Assembly: GCF_030269925.1 (NCBI RefSeq)
Contig: NC_085118.1
Location: 13,904,001-13,968,000 of the forward strand
Direction: 5' to 3'
DNA from: Bombyx mori
Taxonomy: Eukaryota; Arthropoda; Insecta; Lepidoptera; Bombycidae
DNA: 64,000 nucleotides
The position numbers and the translations under genes were made by a program. The notes under the pieces were generated by a model that saw only the letters and a program-made list of their open reading frames with translations, was not told the origin of the DNA and ran no database searches. Positions 11,105 to 21,776 of the stretch are shown piece by piece; within the stretch, counting starts at the first letter, position 1; each line of letters opens with the position of its first letter.

Positions 11105-11345
11105 CAATGGGGAGGTTTTTTATGAAGGTAGGATTACTGGTGGCCCGAAGGTCTTTCCAGTTTTACCAGGACAGGTGACCTAGCACGGGTCTGAGTCTGT
11201 TGAAAGTTGGGATTTTCTAACAGCCACCTGAGCGCCTCCGAAGGAGACCTATCGGCTCAAAGGCAGCTGCTACGCGAATACATCTACTACTGGATCCGAA
11301 TCGTGACCCGCTGAGAAAATCCGGCGAGAAACTCAGCTGATGTAT
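11105..11345 (-). repeat. Composite of LINE tail fragments, minus strand
   Basis: The first part (GGTCTTTCCAGTTTTACCAG) is shared with 51595-51680. The second part (ATCCGAATCGTGACCCGCTG, AATCCGGCGAGAAACTCAGC) is the antisense start of the family C tail. It is a mosaic of old fragments. Confidence 0.45.
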
Positions 11346-12129
11346 GGATAATGGGGAGGTAACGATATTCCGAAAAAAAACATACCACATTAGCGTCTGA
11401 TTGCACGAGTATATCATCGCAGAACGATTAGGTCTTAAAATTTAGATCGTAGTGCCAAATGTATTGTATAACGGTTGGACGAAAGGTTTTAATTAAACGT
11501 TTCTGACGTAATTGTGTCGGAACATTCCAGATGTTTCTGTCAGTTTGAATTGTGTGTTTCGCATTCAAAATGTTTCTAGATGTAATCGTGCCTGTGACAA
11601 CGCTAAAATCTAATTACGTTGCGTATGTGCTATTCCGTTGTAATTTAAGGATTTTCGATAGTAAGCTTAACTACGATTTTCTTGTTAAGGTTTGATTGTG
11701 GTTAAAAATTATATTTCTTAGGAACAAAACGCTGTGAAAAAAATTGTGTAAACTGGGGTTATTATTTTCTTTAAGGTCATTAATTTAAAAGAGTTGAGAA
11801 GAACACTGTGCCTGTGAGAACGGTTAATAAATAGCTTGTATAAAAACAAATGACAATACACGTAAGAAAACGTTGGCAAAACGTGGGTTCGATGTAAACA
11901 CTATCAAAGAGTGAAAAATAATTTGTTTAAAGTTTCTCCCGCGAAAACTAACAAATGCAATATGGAATCAATGTAACAATATTAATAATAAACAAATCTA
12001 CAAACGTGTTTAATTATAAAAGTATTTTGATCAATCGGATTATTTTAAAAAGATTTTTAACGTAATTCAGAGCCGTTTGTTTTGTATATGTTCAATTATG
12101 TAAAATTATATGCTTTTAGCGTATTTTTA
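11346..12129. other. No recognisable gene or repeat
   Basis: AT-rich non-coding sequence. Confidence 0.35.
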
Positions 12130-12250
12130 CTTCTCATTGGGTCGCGTTTCCGATCCGGTGGTAGATTCTGCGAAGCACGGCTCTTGCTAGGGTTCGTGCT
12201 AGCAACGTCGTCTGATGAAATAGCCTCTCAAAGCTATCAGCATATTTTTT
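12130..12250 (+). mobile_element. LINE family C 3' tail, plus strand
   Basis: TTCTCATTGGGTCGCGTTTC, GATCCGGTGGTAGATTCTGC and AATAGCCTCTCAAAGCTATC, ending in a T-rich run. Internally shortened: the GAGCTCACC segment is missing. Confidence 0.7.
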
Positions 12251-12315
12251 TTTAGAATAATGCGTTATTTTACAACAATTACATATTTTTTTTAGAATAA
12301 TACGTTATTTTACTC
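12242..12315. repeat. Short imperfect tandem duplication (~40-bp unit, two copies)
   Basis: The phrase TTTTTTAGAATAATGCGTTA followed by TTTTAC occurs twice in direct order with a G/A difference. It follows the LINE tail directly. Confidence 0.5.
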
Positions 12316-12651
12316 CTAGGGTTAATTTATCTTAATGACATATGAAAATATAAAAAATATAATAAAAAAGGGAAACAAATCATAGAACCAAAAACACCAA
12401 AGAAGAAACACAAAAAGAACCCCTATGGCACGATGCAATTGATTATAACATACATCTCGAGATTTAGCCCACTAGGTTGACGTCAAGCAGGCGGCAAGTC
12501 GTAAAACTTATGCCAAATCCCTATAATTCCTATGCAGCATGCGATAATCAAAGTACGTGCTGCGGCATTATGTGGGATCAGGGCAAGTAGAAAAAAACGT
12601 TGAGTAAATAAACACTAAATAGCACGCGCTTCTCTTTCTAAATAAATAAAT
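12316..12651. other. No recognisable gene
   Basis: A-rich non-coding sequence with no ORF of note. Confidence 0.3.
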
Positions 12652-12852
12652 ACTGGTGGGTGTACCTCTTGTGAGTCCGCGCGAGTAGGTACCACCACCC
12701 TGCCTAGTTCTGCCGTGAAGCAGTAATGCGTTTCGATTTGAAGGGTGGGTCAGCCGTTGTAACTATACTTGAGACTAACTATATCTCAAGGTGGGTGGCG
12801 CATTTACGTTGTAGATGTCTATGGGCTCCAGTAGCCACTTAACACCAGGTGA
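12652..12852 (+). mobile_element. Bm1 SINE, plus strand, 5'-truncated
   Basis: Contains CCTCTTGTGAGTCCGCGCGA, TTCTGCCGTGAAGCAGTAAT, GGTGGGTGGCGCATTTACGT and GTCTATGGGCTCCAGTAGCC. The 3' TAAGCAATAAA end is replaced by unrelated sequence. Confidence 0.85.
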
Positions 12853-13049
12853 GAAGCGAACTAAAAATGACATTCGCCTATTCCTTAATGCTGCTTCAAA
12901 AAAATAGCTTACGAACTGTAATGGACGTTACTAATTGAGTTGTGGTTCAAAAACATTGTTGCACATTGTATTAAACAAATAAACTGCACGAAGCGTGTCA
13001 GACTAACTTCGTTGTCAATTTAAAATGTTGGTTCACTTTTTACATATTC

Positions 13050-13205
13050 ATTTTTTTTTTATTGCTTAGATGTGTGGACGAGCTCACAGCCCACCTGGTG
13101 TTAAGTGGTTACTGGAGCCCATAGACATCTTCAACGTAAATGCGCCACACACCTTGAGATATAGTTAGTTCTAAGGTCTCAGTATGCGGCTGCCCCACCC
13201 TTTCT
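13050..13205 (-). mobile_element. Bm1 SINE, minus strand, truncated
   Basis: Poly-T, TTGCTTAGATGTGTGGACGA, TGGTTACTGGAGCCCATAGA, then a truncated CGGCTGCCCCACCCTT segment. Confidence 0.85.
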
Positions 13206-13394
13206 CGTAAAGGTCTAAAATATCGTAATATAAAATGCAAATGCAGCTCGTTTTTAATATGAGCTACGATCTGAATTTCAATTACTACATTTAAAAGCTT
13301 TTCCCTGTTCCCAGTAAGTTTAGAAATATGAGAATGAGCTCATTCTGAAAATGTAGTTTGTGGTTGAATGTTGTTATATTTCGTTTTTATTTTG

Positions 13395-13590
13395 ATTGTA
13401 TTGCTTGTATGGATGTACGAGCTTATGGTCCACTTGATCTAAAGTGGTTACCAGAGGCCATGGTCATCACAATGTGATTGTCTCAACACACCTTGAAGGT
13501 ACTTACACGAAGTCGATGTTTCAATTGTATTGTATAACAGATACCTATCCCATAGTCTTCAACCGGGAAGGCATGGCAAGCACAGATCAT
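13395..13590 (-). mobile_element. Highly diverged Bm1 SINE, minus strand
   Basis: TATTGCTTGTATGGATGTAC, AAGTGGTTACCAGAGGCCAT and TTCAACCGGGAAGGCATGGC follow the Bm1 order with many substitutions, indicating an old insertion. Small ORFs on both strands here are by-products. Confidence 0.55.
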
Positions 13591-13738
13591 AGAACACATT
13601 CTGTGATCCTTGCGGCAGGACGGATTCCGTCCGTTTTTCCAACAGTAAAAATAAAAAATATACACTAGGTAGTTAGGGTTGTTAGGCTCGCGGATCTTTT
13701 GGAGATTCAACCCATGACTCAAAAAGGAAAAAAAACAA

Positions 13739-14146
13739 ACGTGTGGCACTCGGGAACTGCCGCGGTAAAGCTATTGCATAGCATTTTTTATCAACTTATG
13801 CAATTATAATTAGACGATGATAATTTAATATTAAAACAATAATAAAACAAGACCACGCTATATTAAACATTAATAAAAGCAAAACCTTAACTGTCCCCTT
13901 CACACTCATAAGCTAGACCGTGCGAGAGAGAGATGGGCAGACTTTTCATGATGCGCATGCAGTGTGACGTCACGCCACGTGCTTATTCACAAATTCTACA
14001 CAAGCGCAACGTGTGAATGTGTTGAATGCGAGCTACATGGTAGGCGGAATGAGGGGTGCTAGGTTTTTTTCGTTACGGAATTTCATGATTCGGTCGCCGC
14101 GCTCAAGGCCCGCGATCAAAACTATGCAATAGCTTAAAATTAAGCT
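13739..14146. repeat. Repeat family M with an inverted AAGCTATTGCATAG motif near both ends
   Basis: The left block (GTGTGGCACTCGGGAACTGC, then AAGCTATTGCATAGC) recurs inverted at about 27252-27320. The right block (ATGAGGGGTGCTAGG, CGTTACGGAATTTCATGATT, CGCGCTCAAGGCCCGCGATC, CTATGCAATAGCTT) recurs at 21612-21768 and 43590-43720. The motif AAGCTATTGCATAG is inverted at the two sides. That organisation is MITE-like, but the exact ends are not resolved. Confidence 0.5.
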
Positions 14147-14793
14147 GTATATTCAGTTTTCAGTCGGTCATGAACATCATCAAAGCCTAACTCCTCTCTG
14201 TCTAAAATGTAATTAAAAAGGTATCTGAAAAATCGGTTGTAATTTTAACCTAATACCTATAAAGAAAGATTTAGATGTTTTATTGTAACACGCAAAATAG
14301 CCCAAAAAACTACACATATACCTATTTCTCTAGTTTACGAAAACGACGTATCTAGGTCTACGGTTTTGGGATTTGAGACCAATAATTCATTTTGGTCAAA
14401 AACACAGTTAACCGCATTTGAAACTGCCGTAACTAAGTAGTTCGGAACCCACTGGACTATTTAAGCCTCAACTTACTCAACTAGTGGTTCTAACGGTACA
14501 GTTTAAAAGCAAATGATAAAGGGTTTATTAACTGAATAAAATGAATCGATCGTTTGTACTTTATTCTAAACTTTCTATTCTCGGACTCTTTTAGTGTTGT
14601 GATTAGATTAAAATTTATCTATAATTTAACGTTTGAGTGCGTGCATTCTATGTAAAGAATTTCGTGAATGATTTAATGTTCTTTTGATAATCGTTTCTTA
14701 TAAACTAAGAACCATTTAAAGATGATTCTCGATTAAATAAATTATCGTATTAATATGAAAAAAGAACGGGCTGTGTAAAAAATACATAATGAA
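14147..14793. other. No recognisable gene or repeat
   Basis: AT-rich non-coding sequence. Confidence 0.35.
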
Positions 14794-15111
14794 GACGTCG
14801 TGGCCCAAAGGATAAGACGACCGGTGCATTCGTATCGAGCGATGCGGCTGTGCCGGTGTTCGAATCCCGCAGGCAGGTACCAATTTTTCTAATGAAATAC
14901 GTAATTGATAAATGTTCATGAATTACATCGACGGTGAAGGAATAACGTCGCGTAATAAAAATCAAACACGCAAATTTATAATTTGCATAATTACCGGTGG
15001 TAGAACCTCTTGTGAGTCCGCACGGAGTAGTTACAATCACTCTGCCTATTTCTGCGGTCAAGCAGTAATGCGTTTCGGTTTGAAGGCTGGGGCAGCCGTT
15101 GTACTGTAAAT
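14794..15111 (+). mobile_element. Bm1 SINE, plus strand, with tRNA-like head; 3' part missing
   Basis: The head TCGTGGCCCAAAGGATAAGA and the B-box-like GGTGTTCGAATCCCGC form the internal Pol III promoter. The body continues through AAATACGTAATTGATAAATG, GTGAGTCCGCACGGAGTAGT and AATGCGTTTCGGTTTGAAGG. It ends at GCAGCCGTTGTACTG, where a LINE family C copy abuts. Confidence 0.85.
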
Positions 15112-15463
15112 TGACACGTCATTACGGATCCTCTCGATCCATTAAGTGCTTTTTACCACAAGTACCGGTCACCGTCCTCGTCGAGCCCTTCGTCGGAAGC
15201 GAAGTCGAACTCGACGAACTCGCCGATTACGACGAAGAGTTCGACGAACGAACCAACCTATAAACATAGCCCACTGAGTTTCTCGCTTCTTTCTTTCTGT
15301 CAGTGGGTCGCGTTTCCGATCCGGTGGTAGACTCTGCGAAGCACTGCTCTTGCTAATGCCAGTGTTATCAACACTCCCGGTTTGAGCCCCGTGAGCTCAC
15401 CTACACCTCAAGAAGCTGAAATAGCCTCTCAAGGCTATCAGCATAGGTAGAAAAAAAAAGTAC
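15112..15463 (+). mobile_element. LINE family C 3' end including the ORF C-terminus
   Basis: One frame ends VPVTVLVEPFVGSEVELDEL, then an acidic ADYDEEFDERTNL tail and TAA at about 15259-15261. Directly after come the GCCCACTGAGTTTCTCGC start of the tail, GGGTCGCGTTTCCGATCCGG, AATAGCCTCTCAAGGCTATC and poly-A. This copy links the anonymous family C tails in the window to a coding LINE. 5'-truncated. Confidence 0.7.
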
Positions 15464-16034
15464 TGTAAAAACTGAGACTATGAGTAACCACCCATGTAAC
15501 CAATAAAAAAATGGACAATATAAATAAATAAGAATACGAAACATAATGATAAGCAAAGAAATTAGACATAAATATTTGTATATGATTGAAAAGTTTCCAT
15601 TTAAACATTACTAATTTAAAAATTGGCTTTTCCGCTCCTACAATATCTTTACTCCTGAGTTTTCTTTTCGCTTTTTAGTTTGTATTTTTATACCAATCGG
15701 TTTTTTTTTTGTTTCATTTAATAATTTATTTTACAACCGACCGTACCGATTCTATTTACTGCATTTTATTTTGTATCACGTTAGTTATTATATTTGATCC
15801 TGTTTGTTGTGTAAAATGATGAGTAAATAAATAACAATAAAACATAGTAACAAAAAAAAAGAAAGTTGGCTCTCAGTTAGTGTTTTCTTTGGTTTTCGGG
15901 AGTCATAGACATAGTTTAAACTTTTAGGTTTAATTACGCATTTACAATCTTCATAATGTTTTTCAAATGGCCAGTATTGCAAAACTACAACTTATGTATT
16001 ATTATTATAACTTATTATGTTAACATCTTTTTTT
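15464..16034. other. No recognisable gene
   Basis: Very AT-rich spacer with no supported ORF. Confidence 0.35.
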
Positions 16035-16266
16035 TTTAATAATTGAACACAAATCAACTCACACAGTAGAACAGATCTTTCAACGCGCTTGAAGGAGGCA
16101 CAGTTCCCAAGATAATGGCTACGTTGCCTCGTTGGACAGCCAGACTCACTCTCTGTGCAAAGTACCAGCCAGCCTTAGCATCACGTGTAACCTCCTTCAT
16201 GCGTTTGGAGATTTCTGTTAAAAATTTCAGGGCCCCAAGGGCCCATCGTCTCAACCGCGAAAGGCA
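16035..16266 (-). pseudogene. C-terminal fragment of a retroelement-type ORF (family D), minus strand
   Basis: The minus strand encodes FLTEISKRMKEVTRDAKAGW, YFAQRVSLAVQRGNVAIILG and TVPPSSALKDLFYC, then stop and an A-rich end. A close relative in plus orientation is at 29217-29400. The conserved AQR-SLAVQRGNA text resembles the extreme C-terminus of some arthropod reverse-transcriptase polyproteins. That assignment is inference. No RT motif is included. Confidence 0.5.
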
Positions 16267-16428
16267 AAAAAGAATAAGAAGAGTTTAAGATAATGTTTTT
16301 ATATTTAATTGTAAATAATACATAACGTGTACTTATGCTTCTTAGTTATAGATCATAATTAATAATGAGATTAATATTCACATTTCACACTAATTTCATT
16401 AAAAATAGTCTATCAGAGTATCCCCTTT

Positions 16429-16574
16429 TTATTGCTATTGTAGCTTATAAACTTTTAATGTCGCTAGTTTTTCGTGTTCGTCAATTAAATCGAAACTCGA
16501 TGACAGCTCAAGATTTTTTTCATTTTATATATTACATTTTCTCTTTTTTTATGGGTCTTAAAGTTCAGCAGCAA
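16429..16574 (+). repeat. Anonymous direct repeat, copy 1
   Basis: GCTATTGTAGCTTATAAACT, GTCGCTAGTTTTTCGTGTTC and the following AT-rich text recur in the same orientation at 21118-21270, just outside the maT element. Confidence 0.6.
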
Positions 16575-16941
16575 ACATTTAAAAATTAAATTCGGCTGTC
16601 AAACAGAGGAGAGAAAAATATTAAACTGTGTGAACCTTCAGTGTTAAACGAGATATCAGCTGCCAAACACGCCAAGCGTGCGTCCGAAATCATAAATTCC
16701 GCGTGTGTTGGCTCATTTTGTATACATTGCGTGGAATTCAAAAACATTATTTAAATAATATTCTACTGTAAGTGTACATTTTTGAGGCGAGTCATCGAGC
16801 TCTACTGGTGTCACCCAAAAACGGATTATACCGAGGGTAGACCGATTCATGTGCTCTTAATATCCTACCCGCAGTGATTACTCGCGATTACCGCGCCAAT
16901 ATACAAAAAGCTTTTTAAAACAAAATATTCGTAGCAAGAAC
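16575..16941. other. No recognisable gene
   Basis: Non-coding spacer. Confidence 0.3.
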
Positions 16942-17204
16942 TTTTTTTTTTATTGCTTAGATGGGTGGACGAGCTCACAGGCCACCTGGTGTTAAGTGGT
17001 TACTGGAGCCCATAGACATCTAAAAAGTAAATGCGTCACACATCTTGAGATATAGTTCTAAGGTCTCAGTATAGTCACAACGGCTGCCGCACCCTTCAAA
17101 TCGAAACGCATTACTGCTTCACGGCAGAAATAGGCGGGGCGGTGGTACCTACCCGTGCGGACTCACAAGAGGTCCTACCACCAGTAATTACGCAAATTAT
17201 AATT
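16942..17204 (-). mobile_element. Bm1 SINE, minus strand, 5'-truncated
   Basis: Long poly-T, TTGCTTAGATGGGTGGACGA, CTTCACGGCAGAAATAGGCG, GGACTCACAAGAGGTCCTAC and AATTACGCAAATTATAATTT. The 140-codon ORF starting inside it at 17142 is not supported as a gene. Confidence 0.88.
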
Positions 17205-17909
17205 TTGTATGTACATAGTTTTAAGAGTATTGGTATTAGTTATTCTCTATCACTGATCTCGAAACCGTATAAAAACAATAATTGGCTTTCGTACATTATT
17301 GTATCGTTATGGTTATTAAATAATTTATGTTATGGGTATTTATGTAACAAGTCGTTGGATACGAGCGATGGATTTTCTCAGAAACGATATAATACGTTTG
17401 GTTTATTTTATCACATTTCGTTTTATCCGCCGAACCTGATTCATATTTTCATTCACATTACAATTACACGCTCGGAAGCTTCAATGTTTTCTGGGAACGT
17501 TTTCACTAATATCGTTGTGAGTTATTTTCTTCGTCTCGCTCGAAGCATTCTTTTGACATTATGATGAATATGTTAGTATATGAATAGCATGTAAAAAAAA
17601 AAACATTCGTTTATCATAAAACGTTACTCAACCAACCCACCTTATATCCTGAAATTTCTGTCGCACAAAATCTATTTCTATTGTTTTTCTCGGCACGTAT
17701 TATAATTTTTGTACCAACTTTCGAATGATATTGGACGATGCAAAATTAGTTATGTTTTTAAATGCAAAAAATACTCGAATCATCAGTAATGTTTTTCTTT
17801 GAACTTGGGTGTCATTGACTCCTAAATACCGCATAGACACTGATTAATTACATTTTTTCCTTACCTATACACTAGTAGCCCAATGGGCTATTCCAGCTAA
17901 GCGCGGTCG
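17205..17909. other. No recognisable gene
   Basis: AT-rich. An ORF extends to 17564 from within the Bm1 copy, but it has no similarity I recognise. Confidence 0.35.
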
Positions 17910-18030
17910 GGTAAGCGAGAGAGAATTTGCTAACACTAGCCTTAGCAAAAGTCTAATCGTAGGTTCTCCCACCGGATCACCGAAATCGCGACCCACTGAG
18001 AAAATCCGGCGAGCAACTCAGTGGGCTGTG
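17910..18030 (-). mobile_element. LINE family C 3' tail, minus strand
   Basis: GCTAACACTAGCCTTAGCAA, ATCGCGACCCACTGAGAAAA and TCCGGCGAGCAACTCAGTGG are antisense family C tail landmarks. Diverged. Confidence 0.65.
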
Positions 18031-18631
18031 TTTGGGTTAATTACTTAGTCTGGCCATAAATACTGTTATAATTAAAAATAAACAAAATATTACATTTGAA
18101 TTTGGAATCTGTCATTTTTATATGATTGCTCATCAATGAAGTAGGAAACCTATGGAAATGAAACGTCAACCAAAATTTCGTGCCAGTGTGACGTCATCTG
18201 GCCACAAAACATGGCGGCTTTAGTGCTGTACAAAAGATTTCAATGTTATCAGGTTCTATCGATAAACGTTCTTGGCTCATTTTATTTTAAATATTGTTGA
18301 GTATTATTTATTTGTAGAATTTATACTTTAATGGGAAGTAAGTAGGTATATTGTTATGTGCAAATATGATATGATTTAGATGGGTGAAATCTAAGACAAG
18401 TTCGTCCTTCGAATTTGCCAAGTAAACGATATGATGATTTTTAAAAGTTGCTACACTGATTTTATAAAGTTGTCGTTTGTCGCAAAACATAAAGATATGG
18501 CGTAGTTCAAAGCCATCAGCCCATTTCTAGCATGCTAAATGTTATCGTAATTTGAGTACGTGTTTTTCTTAGACTATTACAATCTATTTTAATTGTTTTC
18601 CCGACTCTAAAGTCCGTAACATACTACCGTA

Positions 18632-18693
18632 GCGCACCCCAAGGAAGGTGCGCCGCACCATTTGAATCACTTTCGCTTGAGAGTGATTCAAAT
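18632..18693. repeat. Twin perfect hairpins inside the hAT-like element
   Basis: Arms GCGCACC (18632-18638) and GGTGCGC (18647-18653); then ATTTGAATCACT (18660-18671) and AGTGATTCAAAT (18682-18693). Nearly the same sequence occurs in copy 2 near 22557-22612. Confidence 0.7.
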
Positions 18694-19048
18694 TTTAAAC
18701 TTATCGCGTGAAAAAAAAAACACCTACAGAACATTTATTCATTAATTACAAACGTCATTCCTTGTGACTTCCTCTCTAAAATGACTTAATTATTAAATAT
18801 TTAACAAATTTACAATAGTGTTTTACTCACTGCGGAATAAAACTATTTTATTTAAATAGTTCCGAAGAGATTTTGTCGGTAGCCTTTTTCCCGAAATATC
18901 TAAACAGAATGTCTAAATATGTTTTGATGACATATTTTAAAGTGGTGTTTATGATTAGTGTCATGATCAATAGATTCCGACCGAAAAATGGATTTTTCGG
19001 ATGAGGGCTCCATAATGAATTTAAATACATATAGATAATAGTTTTAGA

Positions 19049-19505
19049 AAGAAAGAAAGAAAGAAAGAAAATCTTTATTCGCCAGAAATATAGTTTATAA
19101 GATATAGGACATAGCTTCATATATTTCGCCTGTTTAGGCATGCGAAAATTTAATTTATTTTTATATTAATTATAACACAAAATTTACTAAATCTATCTAT
19201 TTTTACATTCTATCACTTCTTATTCTAATATTTTATTATGTACAACACTTATCATTTAAAAATTCTTGCACACTATAATAAGCCTTATCTATCAGCCATA
19301 AATATAATTTTCTTTTAAATTGAGTTAGTGGAAGATCTCTTATGCTGTTTGGTATCTTATTAAATATTCTGATAGTCATAGGATAACAGTTTGTATGTAT
19401 GTATGGGCATCGACTTTCTTGAGATCCTATAAAATACGTTTTAATTATTATTTTTGTATGTTTTAAGCATGATAAATTATGAAATTTTATATTATCAATC
19501 ATATT
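19049..19505 (-). mobile_element. Captured CR1/Jockey-type LINE 3' end inside the hAT-like element
   Basis: The minus-strand ORF 19502-19236 encodes HNLSCLKHTKIIIKTYFIGS, then YPMTIRIFNKIPNSIRDLPL and FKRKLYLWLIDKAYYSVQEF. The NKIP--IR...FK--L--WL---YYS--EFL pattern is typical of LINE ORF2 C-termini. It is followed by a UTR with AATAAAGA and an AGAA/TTTC microsatellite tail at 19049-19071. In copy 2 the segment from the middle of this ORF to the tail is deleted. Confidence 0.65.
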
Positions 19506-19878
19506 AAATCGATATCAAAGTCAATAAATAATGTACAACCCAAAACAGACGGCCGTACTGACGTGACAATGACATTTGGCGCGCTAAACATGGCGGATTT
19601 TCGGCCTCATTAGACGGAGACGGAGATATTTACGTATATTCATGTTTCATTTTATGTACGCACTGAAATACTGTTATATTGTTTTCCTGCGAGTTAAAGT
19701 GCTGAGTAAGAACGAGATAGATATATGTTTATGTATGTGCCTTCAAAATGGGTGCTATTTATATAAGCAATTGTACGTATAGAACAATATGTCGTGTCCC
19801 TACTATATAGGTCTATGTTGCTCATTGATATTTCTCATTTTGGCGCCAATACATTGTACAATATTTTGCGATATTAAA

Positions 19879-20970
19879 ATGGAGTGGTGGTCACGACCCT
19901 CAGCAGTGAGGAAACGACGCGAGGAGGAGGAGGAGGGGTGATAAAGAGAACCGAATCGCTGTGATTGCATTACACAAAGTAGGTATGGAGCCAAATGCAA
20001 TTTTTAAAACTCTCCATACGCTTGGTATAAGTAAAATGTTTGTGTACCGGGCTATTAATAGGTGCAATGAAACCTCCTTGTTTGTGACAGAAAAAGATCT
20101 GGCCGTCCACATAGTGTTCGTACGAAAAAGGTGGTTAAAGCAGTAAGGGAAAGAATTCGAAGAAATCTTGTCCGAAAGCAAAAGATTTTATCTCGGGAGA
20201 TGAAGATAGCACCTAGAACCATGTCGTGTATTTTAAAAGATGACTTAGGACTTGCAGCCTATAAGAGACGTACTGGTCATTTCTTATCTGATAATTTAAA
20301 AGAGAATAGGGTGGTAAAATCGAAACAACTACTGAAGCGGTACGCAAAGGGAGGTCATAGAAAATTTTTGTTTACGGATGAGAAAATTTTTACAATTGAG
20401 TAACATTTTAACAAACAAAATGACCGTATTTATGCTCAAAGCTCTAAGAAAGCTTCCCAATTAGTCGACAGAGTGCAACGTGGGCACTATCCGACTTCAG
20501 TGATGGTTTGGTGGGGTATTAGCTATGAAGGAGTGACTGAGTCATACTTTTGTGAAAAAGGTATCAAAACATCGGCACAAGTGTATCAAGATATCATTCT
20601 TGAGAAGGTAGTGAAGCCCCTTAACAACACCATGTTCAATAATCAAGAATGGTCTTTCCAGCAAGACTCGGCGCCAGGTCATAAAGCTCGGTCTACGCAG
20701 TCTTGGTTGGAAACGAACGTTTCGGACTTCATCAGAGCTGAAGACTGGCCGTCGTCTAGTCCCGATCTTAATCCGCTGGATTATGATTTATGGTCAGTTT
20801 TAGAGAGTACGGCTTGCTCTAAACGCCATGATAATTTGGAGTCCCTAAAACAATCCGTACGATTGGCAGTGAAAAATTTTCCCATGGAAAGAGTGCGTGC
20901 TTCTATTGATAACTGACTGGCCTCAACGTTTAAAGGACTGTATTGCAGCCAATGGAGACCACTTCGAATA
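19879..20970 (+). pseudogene. maT (DD37D mariner) transposase, broken
   Basis: An N-terminal piece (helix-turn-helix region with IALHKVGMEPNAIFKTLHTL) precedes a frameshift near 20090. The GRP linker and the catalytic region follow: FTDEK (first Asp, about 20375), then a TAA at 20401. Next come VMVWWGISYEGV, QQDSAPGHKARS (second Asp) and SPDLNPLDYDLW (third Asp, 37 residues after the second). A further frameshift near 20914 precedes the C-terminal end. A GAG run at 19921-19938 may hold another frame change near the start. At least three lesions make it non-functional, although all three Asp codons remain. Transposases of this family cut and rejoin DNA at TA sites. Confidence 0.9.
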
Positions 20971-21117
20971 AGCTTTTTATACTAAAATTGTTTTATATTT
21001 ATGTATTAAACTAACACACTGTAAAAGTAATAAATGTTATTTGCAATAGAATTTTTTTCATTTTTAATTGTAACAGTATTTATGGCCAGACTAAGTACAT
21101 TGTAGTAATAATACCTA

Positions 21118-21270
21118 CTTATTGCTATTGTAGCTTAAAAACTTTTAATGTCGCTAGTTTTTCGTGTTCGTTAATTAATAGAAATTCGATGAAACTCAAG
21201 ATGTTTTTCATTTTATATATTATGTTTTTCATTTTCTCTTTTTTTATCGGTCATAGAGTTCAGCAACCTT
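21118..21270 (+). repeat. Anonymous direct repeat, copy 2
   Basis: GCTATTGTAGCTTAAAAACT and GTCGCTAGTTTTTCGTGTTC match copy 1 at 16429-16574. It lies 20 bp outside the right end of the maT element. Confidence 0.6.
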
Positions 21271-21611
21271 ATTTATTACATTGAAGTAATAAATAATAAG
21301 TACAATTCAATTTGAATGAATGATTGCTCCATGGTAGGAAATAGTCCGATAGTCGAAAGAATGCGTTTCTTGCGGGTAGTAATGATTTTTTGACGAACAA
21401 AATCTGCCTTAGTAACATATTATTTTCATTGGTTCAACATGGGATAAATGTTGTAATGTTACCTTAAATTTGGTGTAGGATCGATCGCATTCTCTCAGCG
21501 GGGGGACAATACAGGTGTGCGCTCACAACACACTGTACCAATAAGTAACACGCAAACAAGTCGCAAGGTATCTATCTTTGAAATTTGAAGGTACTAATTA
21601 AATCGCAAAAG
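21271..21611. other. No recognisable gene
   Basis: Non-coding spacer before the family M fragment. Confidence 0.3.
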
Positions 21612-21768
21612 TTGTAATTTTTAAGCTATTGCATAGATTTTATCACGGGCCTTGAGCGCGGCTTGAGAGCGGAATCATGAAATTCCGTAACGAAAAAAAC
21701 CTTCCACCCCTCACTACGCCTACTATGTAGCTCGCGTTCAACACTTTCACACGTTGCGCTTGTGTAGT
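21612..21768 (-). repeat. Family M repeat, right-end block, interrupted by hAT-like copy 2
   Basis: TTTTTAAGCTATTGCATAGA, GGGCCTTGAGCGCGG, ATGAAATTCCGTAACGAAAA and CACACGTTGCGCTTGTGTAG are the reverse complement of 13990-14140. Confidence 0.7.
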
Positions 21769-21776
21769 GTTTAAAG

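Larger units (their letters stand above)
18134..19817 (+). mobile_element. hAT-like non-autonomous element (family N1), copy 1, inserted in maT
   Basis: It is flanked by the 8-bp duplication TTGCTCAT (18126-18133 and 19818-19825). The ends are 5'-CAATGAAG and, inverted from the other side, CATAGACC, with CA termini and G at position 5. The 8-bp target fits nTnnnnAn. Copy 2 (21777-23110) is nearly identical but lacks about 350 bp. Inside are an N-family 60-codon ORF (18308-18490, minus strand) of unknown meaning, two perfect hairpins (18632-18653 and 18660-18693), and a captured LINE 3' end (19049-19505). Both ends carry a related TGACGT...AACATGGCGG block. No hAT transposase is present. Confidence 0.85.
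18044..21095 (+). mobile_element. maT-type mariner (DD37D) split by a hAT-like insertion
   Basis: The left terminus CTTAGTCTGGCCATAAATAC is repeated inverted at the right end, each flanked by TA (18042-18043 and 21096-21097). Removing the hAT-like insertion (18134-19817 plus one 8-bp duplication) leaves about 1.36 kb, the usual size for this family. The transposase remnant at 19879-20970 carries three Asp residues with 37 residues between the second and third, the maT signature. The copy is dead. Confidence 0.9.

Noticed and set aside
17142..17564. 140-codon ORF on the plus strand
   Set aside because: It starts inside an antisense Bm1 copy and continues in AT-rich DNA without recognisable domains.
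18308..18490. 60-codon ORF conserved in both hAT-like copies as a possible gene
   Set aside because: Conservation is explained by recent duplication of the whole element; no domain is recognisable.
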